64,000 nucleotides of DNA from VAZQ01 sp963739385 (GCA_963739385.1 CAVUAI010000014.1:9054-73053), one strand, 5' to 3'; counted from the first letter of the stretch, positions 44,201-53,148 are shown. Notes: a model not told the origin generated them from the letters alone. Made by a program: numbers and translations.

Positions 44201-45175
44201 TCAATCCACCTTGATGCCCGAGGCGTCTGAAATCTCTTTCCACTTCTGAAACTCCGCGGCGATGAAGGCCGAGAATGCCTGAGGTGATTCGATTGTTGCC
44301 TTGGCGCCGAGCCGCCGCAGGCTCTGCTGCAGCGCTTCGGTCTTGAGACCATCGTTGATGGCCGCATTGAGCCTGGCAATGATCGGCGCCGGCGTACCGG
44401 CCGGCGCCACCACGCCGAAGAAGGCCGTCACCACGTAGCCGGGAACGCCGGCCTCGATCATGGTCGGCACATCCGGAAAGTCGGCCTGCCGTTGCGCGCT
44501 GGTCACCGCGAGTGCGCGCAATTTTCCTTCCTCGATGAGCGCCCGCAGGCTCGGGACGGCGTCGAACGCGAACTGGATCTGGCCACCGAGCAGCGCGGTG
44601 ATGAACTCGGCGCTGCTTTTGTACTGGACGGCAACGAAATCAAGCCCGAGCTTTACCCGGAACAGCTCGCCGGCGAGATGCGTGAGGTTTCCGGCCCCGG
44701 CCGCGCCCTGGTTGAGCTTGCCCGGATTGGCGCGGGCATAGGCGACGAGCTCGGCAACGCTGGTCGCCGGAAAATCCGGGCGCACGACCAGGAGCATGTA
44801 GGAGTCCATGACCTTCGCGACCGCGGAAAAGCTCTTGCTCGGATCGTAGCCGGCGCTGTTCGACACCGCGGGAATGTTGGCTAGCGTGGCAGTATTCCCG
44901 AACAGCAGCGTGTAGCCGTCGGGCTCGGCGAGGGCGACCGCGCGCGCGGCAAGCGCCCCGCCGGCGCCGCCACGATTGTCGACGATCACGCTCTGCCCGA
45001 GCGACGTCGCCATGCGGTCCGCGACGAGGCGCGCCAGCACATCGGTTGGTCCGCCCGGTCCGGCCGGAACGACGAGCTTGATCACCTTGTCGGGATACGT
45101 TTGGGCGCGCGCAGGGGCGGCCGCAAAGACAGCTGCGCCGATTCCGATGAGACCAGCGAAGATGATTCGCCACAT
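44201..45175 (-). CDS. Bug family (TctC) periplasmic solute-binding protein 2
   Basis: A 324-residue secreted binding protein. The signal peptide ends in APARAQTYP. Family signatures are IKLVVPAGPGGPTDVLARLVAD, RGGAGGALAARAVALAEPDGYTLLF, the NQGAAGAGNLTHLAGELF turn, VQYKSSAEFITALLGGQIQF and DFPDVPTMIEAGVPGYV. I chose the ATG at 45175 over 45211. It is convergent with the flavin monooxygenase, ten bases away, and has no transporter membrane genes nearby. Confidence 0.9.
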   Translation of the reverse strand: MWRIIFAGLIGIGAAVFAAAPARAQTYPDKVIKLVVPAGPGGPTDVLARLVADRMATSLGQSVIVDNRGGAGGALAARAVALAEPDGYTLLFGNTATLANIPAVSNSAGYDPSKSFSAVAKVMDSYMLLVVRPDFPATSVAELVAYARANPGKLNQGAAGAGNLTHLAGELFRVKLGLDFVAVQYKSSAEFITALLGGQIQFAFDAVPSLRALIEEGKLRALAVTSAQRQADFPDVPTMIEAGVPGYVVTAFFGVVAPAGTPAPIIARLNAAINDGLKTEALQQSLRRLGAKATIESPQAFSAFIAAEFQKWKEISDASGIKVD

Positions 45176-45390
45176 TTGTGCCGGTGCCTTCTGGTTCGCG
45201 GGGACGCGCATTCAAGCGCACGCGCCCGCCGCCGGGAAGCCGCATCTCACCGTAAGCCGCGCGCCGCAGGGCTAACCGGAGGCCGCCTTTGGCGCAGCTT
45301 AACCCCCGGATCGGGCTTCACAATCCTGTCACGCTCCCCTATAGACTAGCCGGCGCTACGGTTCGCAGGGGAAAGGAGACCAGGAACGCC

Positions 45391-45942
45391 GTGAACGTCT
45401 CACCCTCAGGCTTTCCCGCCCTCGTACTCAATGCGGATTTTCGTCCGCTCAGCTACTATCCGCTCTCGCTGTGGTCGTGGCAGGACGCCATCAAGGCAGT
45501 GTTTCTCGAGCGCGTAAACATCGTTGCGCAGTATGACCGCGCGGTGCGCAGTCCAAGTCTCGAGATCAAGCTGCCGAGCGTGGTTTCGCTCAAGACCTTC
45601 GTGAAGCCCGCGACCCAGCCCGCCTTCACCCGCTTCAATGTCTTCCTGCGCGACAAGTTCAGCTGCCAGTATTGCGGGACCCGCGACGACCTCACCTTCG
45701 ATCACCTGTTGCCGCGCTCGCGCGGCGGGCACACGACCTGGATCAACGTGGTGGCGGCGTGCTCACCCTGCAATCTCCGGAAGGGCAACCTGACGATGGA
45801 AGAGGCCAGGATGTGGCCCTCGCAGATGCCGTTTCAGCCGAGCGTGAACCATCTGCACCGCAACGGCCGCCGCTTTCCGCCCAACTATCTGCACGACAGC
45901 TGGCTCGACTATCTCTACTGGGACACCGAGCTCGATCCCTGA
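45391..45942 (+). CDS. HNH endonuclease family protein
   Basis: A 183-residue protein with an N-terminal region starting SPSGFPALVLNADFRPLSYYPLSLWSW and a C-terminal HNH domain. Two zinc-type pairs CQYCG and CSPCN flank the catalytic segment FDHLLPRSRGGHTTWINVVAAC. This form is widely conserved in alphaproteobacteria outside phages and is probably a housekeeping nuclease of unknown target. The start is taken as a GTG at 45391, which gives the typical length; frames to 45289 are open but unlikely. Confidence 0.88.
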   Translation: MNVSPSGFPALVLNADFRPLSYYPLSLWSWQDAIKAVFLERVNIVAQYDRAVRSPSLEIKLPSVVSLKTFVKPATQPAFTRFNVFLRDKFSCQYCGTRDDLTFDHLLPRSRGGHTTWINVVAACSPCNLRKGNLTMEEARMWPSQMPFQPSVNHLHRNGRRFPPNYLHDSWLDYLYWDTELDP

Positions 45943-45996
45943 ACGTGCGTTCCATTTCCGCGCACCGCCTCCATGCGCGCCATTCGCGGGGCTGGA

Positions 45997-47949
45997 ATGG
46001 CGTCCGATAAAAATCCGACGTCGATCCGGGCGGTATTCGGCGCACTGTTCCTGGCGCTGTGGCTCGCCGCGCTCGACCAGACCGTGGTCTCGACCGCGCT
46101 GCCGACGATGGCCGGCGACCTCGGCGGCCTCGGTTATCTCTCCTGGGTGGTGACGGCCTATCTTCTGACCAGCACGGTCGCGGGACCGCTCTACGGAAAA
46201 TTCGGCGATCTCTACGGCCGCAAGATCATGCTGCAGGTGGCGATCGCCGTCTTCCTCGTAGGCTCGGCGCTCTGCGGCATCGCCCAGAACATGCTGCAGC
46301 TCATCCTGTTCCGTGCGCTCGAGGGCATCGGCGGCGGCGGACTCATCGTCGTCACCATCGCGGTGATCGGCGACCTCATCCCGCCGCGCGAGCGCGGACG
46401 CTACCAGGGCTTCTTCGGCGCCGTGTTCGGCGTCGCCACCATCGTCGGCCCGCTGGTCGGAGGTTTCCTGGTCGATCATCTGAGCTGGCGCTGGATCTTC
46501 TACATCAACCTGCCAGTCGGCGTCCTTGCGCTGGTGGTGATCGCGCTGGTGCTGCCGTCGCCGGCGACGCGCCGCCGGCACGAGATCGACTATGCCGGCG
46601 CCGTGCTGCTCACCACCGCGCTCAGCGCCATCATCCTGTTCACCGGGCTGGGCGGCACGGTCTTTCCCTGGACCTCGCCGGTCGTGCTCGGCCTGATCGC
46701 CGTGAGTGCGGGCGCGACCGCGGCCTTCGTGGCGGTCGAGACCCGCGCGCGCGAGCCGATCCTGCCGCTCGCCCTGTTCGCCGACCGCAACTTCGCGGTC
46801 GCCAGCGCAGTCGGCCTGATCGTCGGGCTCTCGCTGTTCGGCGCGGTGACGTTCCTGCCGATCTACCTGCAGGTGGTGAAGGGCGTGAGCCCGACCGCCT
46901 CCGGCCTCGTGATGACGCCGATGATGCTCGGCATGCTGGTGACCTCGGTGTTGAGCGGCCGCCTGATCAGCCGCTTCGGCCGTTACAAGCTGTTTCCCAT
47001 CCTCGGCACCGCCACCATGACCTTCGGACTCGGCGCGCTGGCGCTGCTCTCGGAAACGAGCGACGTGTGGCAGACCTCGATCGACGCGTTGTGGCTCGGG
47101 CTCGGCATGGGCATGGTCATGCAGGTGCTCATCATCGCGGTGCAGAACAGCGTCGATTACAAGCATCTCGGCGTCGCCACCTCGGGCACGATGCTGTTCC
47201 GCTCGCTCGGCGGCGCGCTCGGCGTCGCGCTGTTCGGCGCGATCTTCGCCAACCGCCTGCACGACCAGCTGGCCGGACCCGGCATGGAGTTCCTCTCCAA
47301 GGTACTGCCGTCGGCGGTGCGCGGCCTGCCGCCGACCATGCACGAGGACTACGTCATCGCGGTCATGGCCTCGCTGCGGCCGGTGTTCCTCGTGGCGGCC
47401 GCCATCTCCGCGCTCGGTTTCGCGCTGACCTGGTTCCTGCGCGAGCTTCCGCTGCGCGAGGGCACCGCCGCCGAAGGCCTGGGCGAGAGCTTCGCGATGC
47501 CGCGCGACGCCACCTCGCTCGAAGAGCTCGAGCGCATCGTCACCGTGCTGGTGGCGCACGAGAACCGCTGGCGCGTCTACGCCGATCTCGCGCGCCGCGC
47601 CGGCATCGACCTGCCCGCGCCCGAGCTGTGGATGCTGGCGCGGCTGGGCGAGCGCGAGCCGATGACGCTCGTAACGCTCGCGGCCGAGCTCAAGATCGCG
47701 CCGCAGATGCTGCAGGCTCCGCTCGACGCGCTGTGCGACCGCGACATCGTGACCAAGCAGGCCGACGGACAACTCGCGCTCACGCCGGCGGGCGTAGCTA
47801 TGCGCGACCGCATCGTCGCCGCGCGCAGGAAGGGCCTTGCCGATATGCTTTCACGCTGGCAGCCCGAGCAGCACCCCGACGTGCTCGCTCTGATCGAGCG
47901 CATGGCGCAGGCTCTGGCCAGCGACCTGCCGGCGCCGCAGGCGGCGTAG
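45997..47949 (+). CDS. MFS multidrug transporter (DHA2, EmrB-like) with C-terminal winged helix
   Basis: A 650-residue protein. The first 500 residues form a 14-span drug:H+ antiporter of the DHA2 group, with ALDQTVVSTALPTMAGDLGG in TM1, YGKFGDLYGRK as motif A, and the motif C region GPLVGGFLVDHLSWRWIFYINLPVG. The last 150 residues are soluble and read like a MarR-type winged helix (LWMLARLGEREPMTLVTLAAEL, then APLDALCDRDIVTKQADGQLALTPAGVAMRDRIV). Such a pump-regulator fusion is less usual in this group. The ATG at 45997 is preferred; 45973 is an in-frame alternative. Confidence 0.9.
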   Translation: MASDKNPTSIRAVFGALFLALWLAALDQTVVSTALPTMAGDLGGLGYLSWVVTAYLLTSTVAGPLYGKFGDLYGRKIMLQVAIAVFLVGSALCGIAQNMLQLILFRALEGIGGGGLIVVTIAVIGDLIPPRERGRYQGFFGAVFGVATIVGPLVGGFLVDHLSWRWIFYINLPVGVLALVVIALVLPSPATRRRHEIDYAGAVLLTTALSAIILFTGLGGTVFPWTSPVVLGLIAVSAGATAAFVAVETRAREPILPLALFADRNFAVASAVGLIVGLSLFGAVTFLPIYLQVVKGVSPTASGLVMTPMMLGMLVTSVLSGRLISRFGRYKLFPILGTATMTFGLGALALLSETSDVWQTSIDALWLGLGMGMVMQVLIIAVQNSVDYKHLGVATSGTMLFRSLGGALGVALFGAIFANRLHDQLAGPGMEFLSKVLPSAVRGLPPTMHEDYVIAVMASLRPVFLVAAAISALGFALTWFLRELPLREGTAAEGLGESFAMPRDATSLEELERIVTVLVAHENRWRVYADLARRAGIDLPAPELWMLARLGEREPMTLVTLAAELKIAPQMLQAPLDALCDRDIVTKQADGQLALTPAGVAMRDRIVAARRKGLADMLSRWQPEQHPDVLALIERMAQALASDLPAPQAA

Positions 47950-48029
47950 CTTCACATCATCTGCGGAAGCGCCACATCATCTGCTGCAGATCGGGGCACG
48001 TTCAGTGATCAGCCTCTCGATCGACGCGG

Positions 48030-48914
48030 CTACTCCGCGGCTTCGGCCGGCACCTGGTCGCGGCTCGGCATGCGCAGGCCCGCGAGATCGGGCAGGCCGA
48101 AATGCAGGAGCTCGGTCTCCTCCTGCGCGACGAAGGCCGCGGTTTCGCCGGCGGCGAGACAGACCGTGGTGAGCGCGCGCAGGGGCTGACCCTCGACCAT
48201 GCCCGAGCCGCGGGTGACGACGTAGATTCCCTTGCCGCGCGCGGTGAAGCGCGCGCCGGCATCGAGCCGCAAGAAGCTCGCCTCGCTGCGCCGCTCGGTG
48301 AACACGCCGAGGAGTTTCTCGGCGACGCCGGGCGCGCCCGCGACCGGCACCCATTCGGAGTTCGCCGGATCCATGAAGATCGGCTGCGGATAGCGCGGCT
48401 TGGGATAGACCATCGGCCGTTCGTTCACGTGCTCCCAGATCGCCTGGTAGCCGTCGAGGTTGCGCTTGCCCTCGACGTCGGCGCGGCGGCGGAAGACGCC
48501 ATCCTTGAACTCGCCCTGCTCGCGCAGCTCGCGCATCCCGGCCTGCACCTCGGCCTGCGAGAGATAGCCGCTGCCGCTCGCACCGCCGAACTGCAGCACG
48601 ATGGTCTTGCAGGCGATGTTGGGGTCCTGGCTCTGCGGGCCGTAATAGACCGCCTCCGGGAAATACCCGACCATGCCGGCGACAAGCTTGCCGTCGCGCC
48701 CATAGTCGAGCACGCCTTCGAGCTGGTAGCGGATCTGCTCGAAATTGTGCCGGTGGCGGGGCGAGTTGAAATCACCGCCCATTTGTCCGAACGAGAGCTG
48801 GAAATTGTCGAGTGCGCCGGGCTCGCCTTCCACCATGATGCGGCCGTGGAACATGCCGCCGCGATGCTCGAGGCCGCGCTTGAGTGGAATCTCGTCGGTC
48901 TGCACGATCTTCAT
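48030..48914 (-). CDS. cupin-domain protein
   Basis: A 294-residue protein with two cupin-like halves. The first half has the metal pattern in GGDFNSPRHRHNFEQIRYQLEGVLDYG (His-x-His and Glu) followed by a later MVGYFPEAVYYG. The second half has LRLDAGARFTARGKGIYVVTRGSG. It may be a dioxygenase or isomerase of an unknown substrate. The ATG at 48914 has GGAGGAAACA directly upstream; the long open frame to 50234 is an accidental extension. Divergent from the third Bug gene, which suggests shared use of a ligand. Confidence 0.78.
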   Translation of the reverse strand: MKIVQTDEIPLKRGLEHRGGMFHGRIMVEGEPGALDNFQLSFGQMGGDFNSPRHRHNFEQIRYQLEGVLDYGRDGKLVAGMVGYFPEAVYYGPQSQDPNIACKTIVLQFGGASGSGYLSQAEVQAGMRELREQGEFKDGVFRRRADVEGKRNLDGYQAIWEHVNERPMVYPKPRYPQPIFMDPANSEWVPVAGAPGVAEKLLGVFTERRSEASFLRLDAGARFTARGKGIYVVTRGSGMVEGQPLRALTTVCLAAGETAAFVAQEETELLHFGLPDLAGLRMPSRDQVPAEAAE

Positions 48915-49016
48915 TGTTTCCTCCTGCACCGCGGCGTTTTGGCTGCGCGGCAAGACAAACCGTCGAGCACATATTAGCTTGCCGGCGCGCGCTTTGGCAG
49001 TCCCCGAGGTCGATCG

Positions 49017-50009
49017 ATGCGAAAACTCCTGTTGCCCCTTGCAAGTGCGGTCGCGCTCATGCTCGCCGCGCCGTTCTTCGCCGCTTCGGCGCCCGCGCAG
49101 GGCGACGCCGCTGCCTATCCGAGCCGCGCGGTCAAGATCGTCGTCTCGGCCCCGCCGGGCGGCGGCGTGGACATCGTCGCGCGCGTGATCGCCGACCGGC
49201 TGGCGAAGATGTGGGGCCAACCTTTCGTGGTGGAGAACCGGCCGGGCGCCGGCGGCAATCTCGGCGCCGAGGCGGTCGCGCAGGCCGAGCCTGATGGCTA
49301 CACCATTCTTGCCGCGCAGCCGGCGCCGCTCACCACCAATGTGGTCATGTACAAGAAGCTCAACTTCGATCCCGCCGCGTTCGAGCCGCTCGCGATCATG
49401 ACCTCGATCCCGAACACGCTGGTCGTGCGCGCAGAGTTTCCGGCGAATTCGGTCAAGGAGCTCATCGACTATGCCAAGGCCAATCCGGGCAAGGTCAATT
49501 TCGGCTCGCAGGGTGTCGGCACCACGCCGCACCTCACCGGCGAATTGTTCGCGCGCGTGACCGGCACCAGGCTGACCCATGTGCCCTATCGCGGCACTGC
49601 GCAGGCGGTGAACGATCTCATCGCCGGGCACCTCGACCTGCTGTTCTTTCAGGTCGATTCCGTGCGCGAGCAGTATCAGGCCGGACGCGCGAAGATGCTG
49701 GCGGTGACGACGGCCGAGCGCGTCGGCTCGGTGCCGGAGGTGCCGACCATGGACGAGGCCGGCGTGAAGGGTTTTCGCTCCGACACCTGGAACGCGCTCG
49801 CGGCGCCGCCGAAGACCCCGGCGGCGATCATCGCCAAGCTCAATGGAGGCATCGTCGAGGTGCTCAGGAAGCCCGACACCGCGGAGCACCTGCGCAGCCT
49901 GAGCATGACCCCGGTCGGCGGCGCGCCGGCCGCGATCAAGGCCTTCATCAAGGATGAGACCGAGCGCTGGGGCGAGGTGATCCGCGCCGCCAACATCCGG
50001 GTGGAGTAG
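49017..50009 (+). CDS. Bug family (TctC) periplasmic solute-binding protein 3
   Basis: A 330-residue secreted binding protein with a signal peptide ending near ASAPAQGD. Motifs are VKIVVSAPPGGGVDIVARVIAD, RPGAGGNLGAEAVAQAEPDGYTIL, FGSQGVGTTPHLTGELF, THVPYRGTAQAVNDLIAGHLDLLFF and PEVPTMDEAGVKGF. Divergent from the cupin gene; no membrane components nearby. Followed by a gene-poor region. Confidence 0.9.
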   Translation: MRKLLLPLASAVALMLAAPFFAASAPAQGDAAAYPSRAVKIVVSAPPGGGVDIVARVIADRLAKMWGQPFVVENRPGAGGNLGAEAVAQAEPDGYTILAAQPAPLTTNVVMYKKLNFDPAAFEPLAIMTSIPNTLVVRAEFPANSVKELIDYAKANPGKVNFGSQGVGTTPHLTGELFARVTGTRLTHVPYRGTAQAVNDLIAGHLDLLFFQVDSVREQYQAGRAKMLAVTTAERVGSVPEVPTMDEAGVKGFRSDTWNALAAPPKTPAAIIAKLNGGIVEVLRKPDTAEHLRSLSMTPVGGAPAAIKAFIKDETERWGEVIRAANIRVE

Positions 50010-50483
50010 GGTGCACTCAACGGCCGCGTTCCTGTAAACAACTGAAAAAATGCGAACGTGGGTCGAGCGTGTTGCGCAGCACGGGGAAGCTAGCGTGTCC
50101 CGGATGCGGTGCAGCGCGCAGCGGTGCACCGCTGATCCGGGACCGTTCCAAGAGGCGGTGTGCGTAACGGTCCCGGTTCTGCAGCGCATCACTCCGCAAG
50201 AGGCTTCGTGCTGCGCTGCGCCCGGGACACGCACAACTGCGCACGTGCAACATCACGCCCAGGATCCGAAAGTCCGGGATTGCCGCCTGATTCCTATTCA
50301 CACTGTCAAACAGCCACCTATCGCGTGCCGAGCTGAACACCGCCCGGCACCCGCATCGAAACCGCAACTCTCCGTCCCCGTTGCGCCTCGCACATCGCGC
50401 CCCGGGTCCGAACCTTCTTCCTTCATCAGCCACCCCCCGAGGGGGCGGCGGAGCGCCGACAGGCGCGTGTTCCTTGTTGTTGT

Positions 50484-50526
50484 GCCGCGCGGGTCAGGCG
50501 CGGCGCGCACCTTGCGATCGGTGCGC
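50484..50526. repeat. two back-to-back perfect hairpins
   Basis: GCCGCGC (50484-50490) pairs with GCGCGGC (50498-50504) around GGGTCAG. Directly next to it GCGCACC (50505-50511) pairs with GGTGCGC (50520-50526) around TTGCGATC. There is no spacer between the two stems. No T-run follows, so it is not a simple terminator. Confidence 0.6.
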
Positions 50527-50582
50527 TCGCCTCTCGGCGCTCCACCGTGGCGATTTTTGGTCCCGGGGAGCCCGCGCGTCCC

Positions 50583-50599
50583 GTCCGGCAGCACCGGAC
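50583..50599. repeat. perfect 6-bp hairpin
   Basis: GTCCGG (50583-50588) pairs with CCGGAC (50594-50599) around a five-base loop CAGCA, in the same gene-poor stretch as the tandem hairpins. Confidence 0.5.
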
Positions 50600-50961
50600 C
50601 CGTCGCGCAAGCCTCGCCGCACCAGCCATTATGGCCTGGCCGGCGGTGCCGGGCCTCCGAGGCCGCGGTCGCAAACCCCCGCAGCCGGACGCCACACCCG
50701 CTCCGCCATCAGGATCGTCTCCGGAGACGCCCCTCATCGAGCGAGATACTGCACACTATCTTAGATGCGATACGTAGTCAATATATTTCTTCAAATTGCG
50801 CCGAAAACGGATGGCGGCGGTCATACCCTCCGGAGCGACCTTGCGCTGCCGCGCCCGCCGGCTGCGGCGCGGCGAACTTCGGAATGACCGCGGTTTGATC
50901 GAACCGAGTTGTCAGCCTGGCACAACGTGCCAGCGCGGCATTGCCGTGGCGCGGCGCCGGC

Positions 50962-51501
50962 TCAGCTCCGCGCCATCCGCCCACGCCATTCCATCGCAGC
51001 GCCCCAGGCCGCGATGGCGGCGAGCACGAGCGAGATCAGCACGTTGTAGCCGGCGAGCGAGAGCCCGAGGAAACGCCACGCCGCCTCGTCACAGCGTACG
51101 ACGGTGATCGACTGAAGCTGCCTGAGAAGCCCGCCGGCGGATCCAAGATTGTCGAGCGCGCCCGAGCATTCCTGCGGGCCCTCCCACCATTTCCATTCGA
51201 CGCCGGCATGATAGACGCCGAGCCCCGCGTTCCAGAGCATACCGAGCGCGATGGCGACGAGGGCCGCAGTCAGCACCGTGCGCTTGGCGCCGACCCGGTC
51301 GCCGAGGATCACCATCACCGCGAGCGGGATCGCGAAATAGTAGGCGTAGCGCTGCTCGAGGCAGAGCGGACACGGCTTGAGGCCGAGCCCATACTGGAAG
51401 AACCACGCGCCCAGGATGGTGACCGCGCCCACGACCGCAATCGCTGCAGCGGCGGCCGCGACCGGACGGGAGCGAATGGTGCGCAAGGTGAGATCGGTCA
51501 T
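50962..51501 (-). CDS. dsbB: disulfide bond formation protein DsbB
   Basis: A 179-residue inner-membrane protein with four spans that reoxidises DsbA and passes electrons to quinone. The first redox pair is CPLC (C44, C47) after LGLKPCPLCLEQR, and the second pair is C112 and C137 in the second periplasmic loop. The conserved Arg in LEQRYAYY next to CPLC contributes to quinone binding. I chose the ATG at 51501; the frame stays open to 51819 but the extension is polar and unlike DsbB. It stands alone, with gene-poor stretches on both sides. Confidence 0.92.
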   Translation of the reverse strand: MTDLTLRTIRSRPVAAAAAAIAVVGAVTILGAWFFQYGLGLKPCPLCLEQRYAYYFAIPLAVMVILGDRVGAKRTVLTAALVAIALGMLWNAGLGVYHAGVEWKWWEGPQECSGALDNLGSAGGLLRQLQSITVVRCDEAAWRFLGLSLAGYNVLISLVLAAIAAWGAAMEWRGRMARS

Positions 51502-51867
51502 GCCGGAATGATCCGTGTCTGCGATGGGGCGCCGCTGATGCCACAAGGGTCGTCCCGGCGGCGGGCGGCACCATGAACTGCGCCCGATATAGCGATGCAA
51601 GGGCGGCAATGATATGGGGGCCTCGGACCTCTGTGCGTCGGCTGCCGGCGAAGCGCCGCAGCGATCGGATCCACCAGGTCGTCCTCTCGCTAGGGCTACT
51701 AAAAGAATTCGCGTCCGGTCGAAGTCTTTCAACGCAGCGAGGCTGTCATAGTCGGTGACAATGGACATCGCGCACGGCCTGATTCTCCTCGCGCATAATT
51801 GATATTCTATGTCATCCATGCGACATTGATCAGGGTTGGAGTGGCCACCTGAGTGGAGGGCGAAGTT
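51502..51867. other. intergenic gap dsbB / small basic protein
   Basis: A 366-bp gap between divergent genes. I see no gene. A locally AT-rich stretch (about 51794-51812) could carry the promoter of the small gene at 51868. Confidence 0.4.
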
Positions 51868-52062
51868 ATGGCGACCGTCGATATTTTGGACCTCATCAAG
51901 CTAGGCGACCTGAGTCCGGAGCAAAAAGCCCACCTGAAGAGCGTGTTGCGCAAGAGAAAGCAAAAGCTTGAAAAGTTGTTATCGAACATCGACCGAGGCA
52001 TTTCGATGCTCGGAGGAGGGGGCGCATCCAAGCGCCGTGCAAAGCGACGCAAAAAAAAGTGA
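51868..52062 (+). CDS. small basic hypothetical protein
   Basis: A 64-residue protein: an acidic/hydrophobic helix (MATVDILDLIKLGDL), a charged helix SPEQKAHLKSVLRKRKQKLEKLLSNID, a GGGG hinge and a strongly basic tail SKRRAKRRKKK. The heptad-like leucines suggest a coiled coil, and the tail could bind nucleic acid or membrane. Not recognised. The ATG at 51868 has GGAGGG eight bases upstream, and codon use is less GC-biased than in neighbours. Confidence 0.6.
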   Translation: MATVDILDLIKLGDLSPEQKAHLKSVLRKRKQKLEKLLSNIDRGISMLGGGGASKRRAKRRKKK

Positions 52063-52488
52063 CGACGGCTCTTGCCAGACAGCGGTTAGAGGCGGCCTCA
52101 AGAATCCGCTGAGGCGATAAGTGGCGTTCTGCCTGACAGCGGCACGCTGTGCTGCCTGACAGCGGCACGCTGCGCTCAAGCGGATCAGGCGCGTCAACGA
52201 GACGGCCCTCCGGCCTTCACCGGCGTGGTCTCACCACTAGCGCCATTGTGGTCAGCATTGCCGGCATCGGTGCCTGGCGTGACAAAGAGCGGTTTGTCGC
52301 GCAGCATTAAGTACGAGGTATACCTTAGGAGCACACGAACAGCAGCATCGCGGCACGAGCGGCTCGGGCTCTATCTCGGCGGCTGCGATCGCCGGCGACT
52401 GCATTCGAGACCTCAACGACGCGGCATCTGAGCAAGACGTTCTTCAACCCGCCACCCCTCCGCTTTGAAGAGCTTGATTGCACTGGGG
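52063..52488. other. gap with direct repeats upstream of metzincin-like gene
   Basis: A 426-bp region with short direct repeats (see 52129-52172). A frame ending at TAA 52308-52310 (SIAGIGAWRDKERFVAQH) could be a gene remnant but matches nothing I recognise. No other clear feature. Confidence 0.4.
52129..52172. repeat. two tandem 21-bp direct repeats (plus a partial third copy)
   Basis: CTGCCTGACAGCGGCACGCTG occurs at 52129-52149 and 52152-52172, a 23-bp period. A degenerate copy TTGCCAGACAGCGG lies at about 52072-52085. Too few copies and no spacers for CRISPR; iteron- or regulator-like spacing is possible. Confidence 0.6.
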
Positions 52489-53148
52489 ATGAACATGCAA
52501 ACCATCATTGCGATCGCGTGCCTTGGTCTGCTGCTCTGGGTCGAGCCGGCCAGCGCACAGGACACAAAAACCTATCAAGACACTAAAACCTATTATGTGA
52601 CGGTCGGCCGTCACAAGGCCATTACGATGAGCAAAGAGAAGGCCGACGACATCCTGGCCGAGGCTTCGAAAGTCCTGAAAAAATGTAATGTCGTGCTCAA
52701 ACGAAAGGATTCGGTCGGCACGTTCACCGTGCCCAATCCGGACGCGAGAATAAAGAATCGGGCCGACCGAGACGCGGTGCATCGGGAGAGTTTCGACTTC
52801 AAGGTTGTCAAAATTCCCTTTAATTTCTGTCGCCTCGAACAAATAGCAGGATTCTTCGGGTGCGCATGGGATCCGCCGCCGCCACCGAAGGAGGAGCTGC
52901 CTCAGCACCGATCGATGATTGTCGGCATTTCAAGAAACGATCTGAAGCATTCCGGCGTGACATGGGCCCACGAGTTTGGACACCGGACGGGCTTGCCACA
53001 TCGCAATGAGAGACACGCCCTCATGGCATGCAGCGTCAAAGTTGAAAATGTGGAGATCAATCAGCATGAATGCGATTGCCTCCGCGGGGGGCCGGGATTT
53101 TGCAAGGATCCACCCGAACCCGCGGGAGCATGCGCCCTCGCTCGCTGA
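52489..53148 (+). CDS. small secreted metzincin-like metalloprotease
   Basis: A 219-residue protein with a signal peptide (about residues 1-24, ending EPASAQ). The zinc signature HEFGHRTGLPH occupies residues 161-171, so H161, H165 and H171 are ligands and E162 the catalytic base: the full HExxHxxGxxH metzincin form. A Met near residue 179 (HALMAC) could be the Met-turn. Cysteines at about 66, 114, 125, 181, 195, 197 and 205 suggest disulfides. DTKTYQDTKTYY near residue 25 is a short internal duplication. Family beyond metzincin is not recognised. Codon use is less GC-rich than flanking genes. The next gene is a Bug protein. Confidence 0.65.
   Translation: MNMQTIIAIACLGLLLWVEPASAQDTKTYQDTKTYYVTVGRHKAITMSKEKADDILAEASKVLKKCNVVLKRKDSVGTFTVPNPDARIKNRADRDAVHRESFDFKVVKIPFNFCRLEQIAGFFGCAWDPPPPPKEELPQHRSMIVGISRNDLKHSGVTWAHEFGHRTGLPHRNERHALMACSVKVENVEINQHECDCLRGGPGFCKDPPEPAGACALAR

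Larger units (their letters stand above)
50010..50961. other. 952-bp gene-poor region with stacked palindromes
   Basis: No frame here looks like a real protein: open frames are Arg/Pro-rich and lack family matches. The left part (about 50090-50230) reads like the interspersed intergenic sequence I associate with Bradyrhizobium-type genomes. The middle carries perfect hairpins: CCCCC/GGGGG around 50435-50445, CGGCG/CGCCG at 50446-50458, two 7-bp stems back to back at 50484-50526, and GTCCGG/CCGGAC at 50583-50599. It could be a repeat family, a structured RNA or a replication or nucleoid element. The dsbB stop lies at the right end. Confidence 0.5.

Noticed and set aside
45763..47772. 669-residue minus-strand frame opposite the MFS transporter
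   Set aside because: His/Arg/Asp-rich antisense shadow; the plus strand codes for an unmistakable transporter.
50400..50740. RNase P RNA or tmRNA in the palindromic block
   Set aside because: The conserved core motifs I would expect were not found by eye.
50050..50898. 282-residue plus-strand frame
   Set aside because: Arg/Pro/Ser-rich, crosses palindromes, no ribosome site; treated as non-coding.
52129..52172. CRISPR array
   Set aside because: Only two exact units, no 25-40 bp spacers, no cas genes.
52182..52310. Remnant of a transposase C-terminus
   Set aside because: The short frame (ending RDKERFVAQH) matches nothing I recognise and has no terminal repeats around it.
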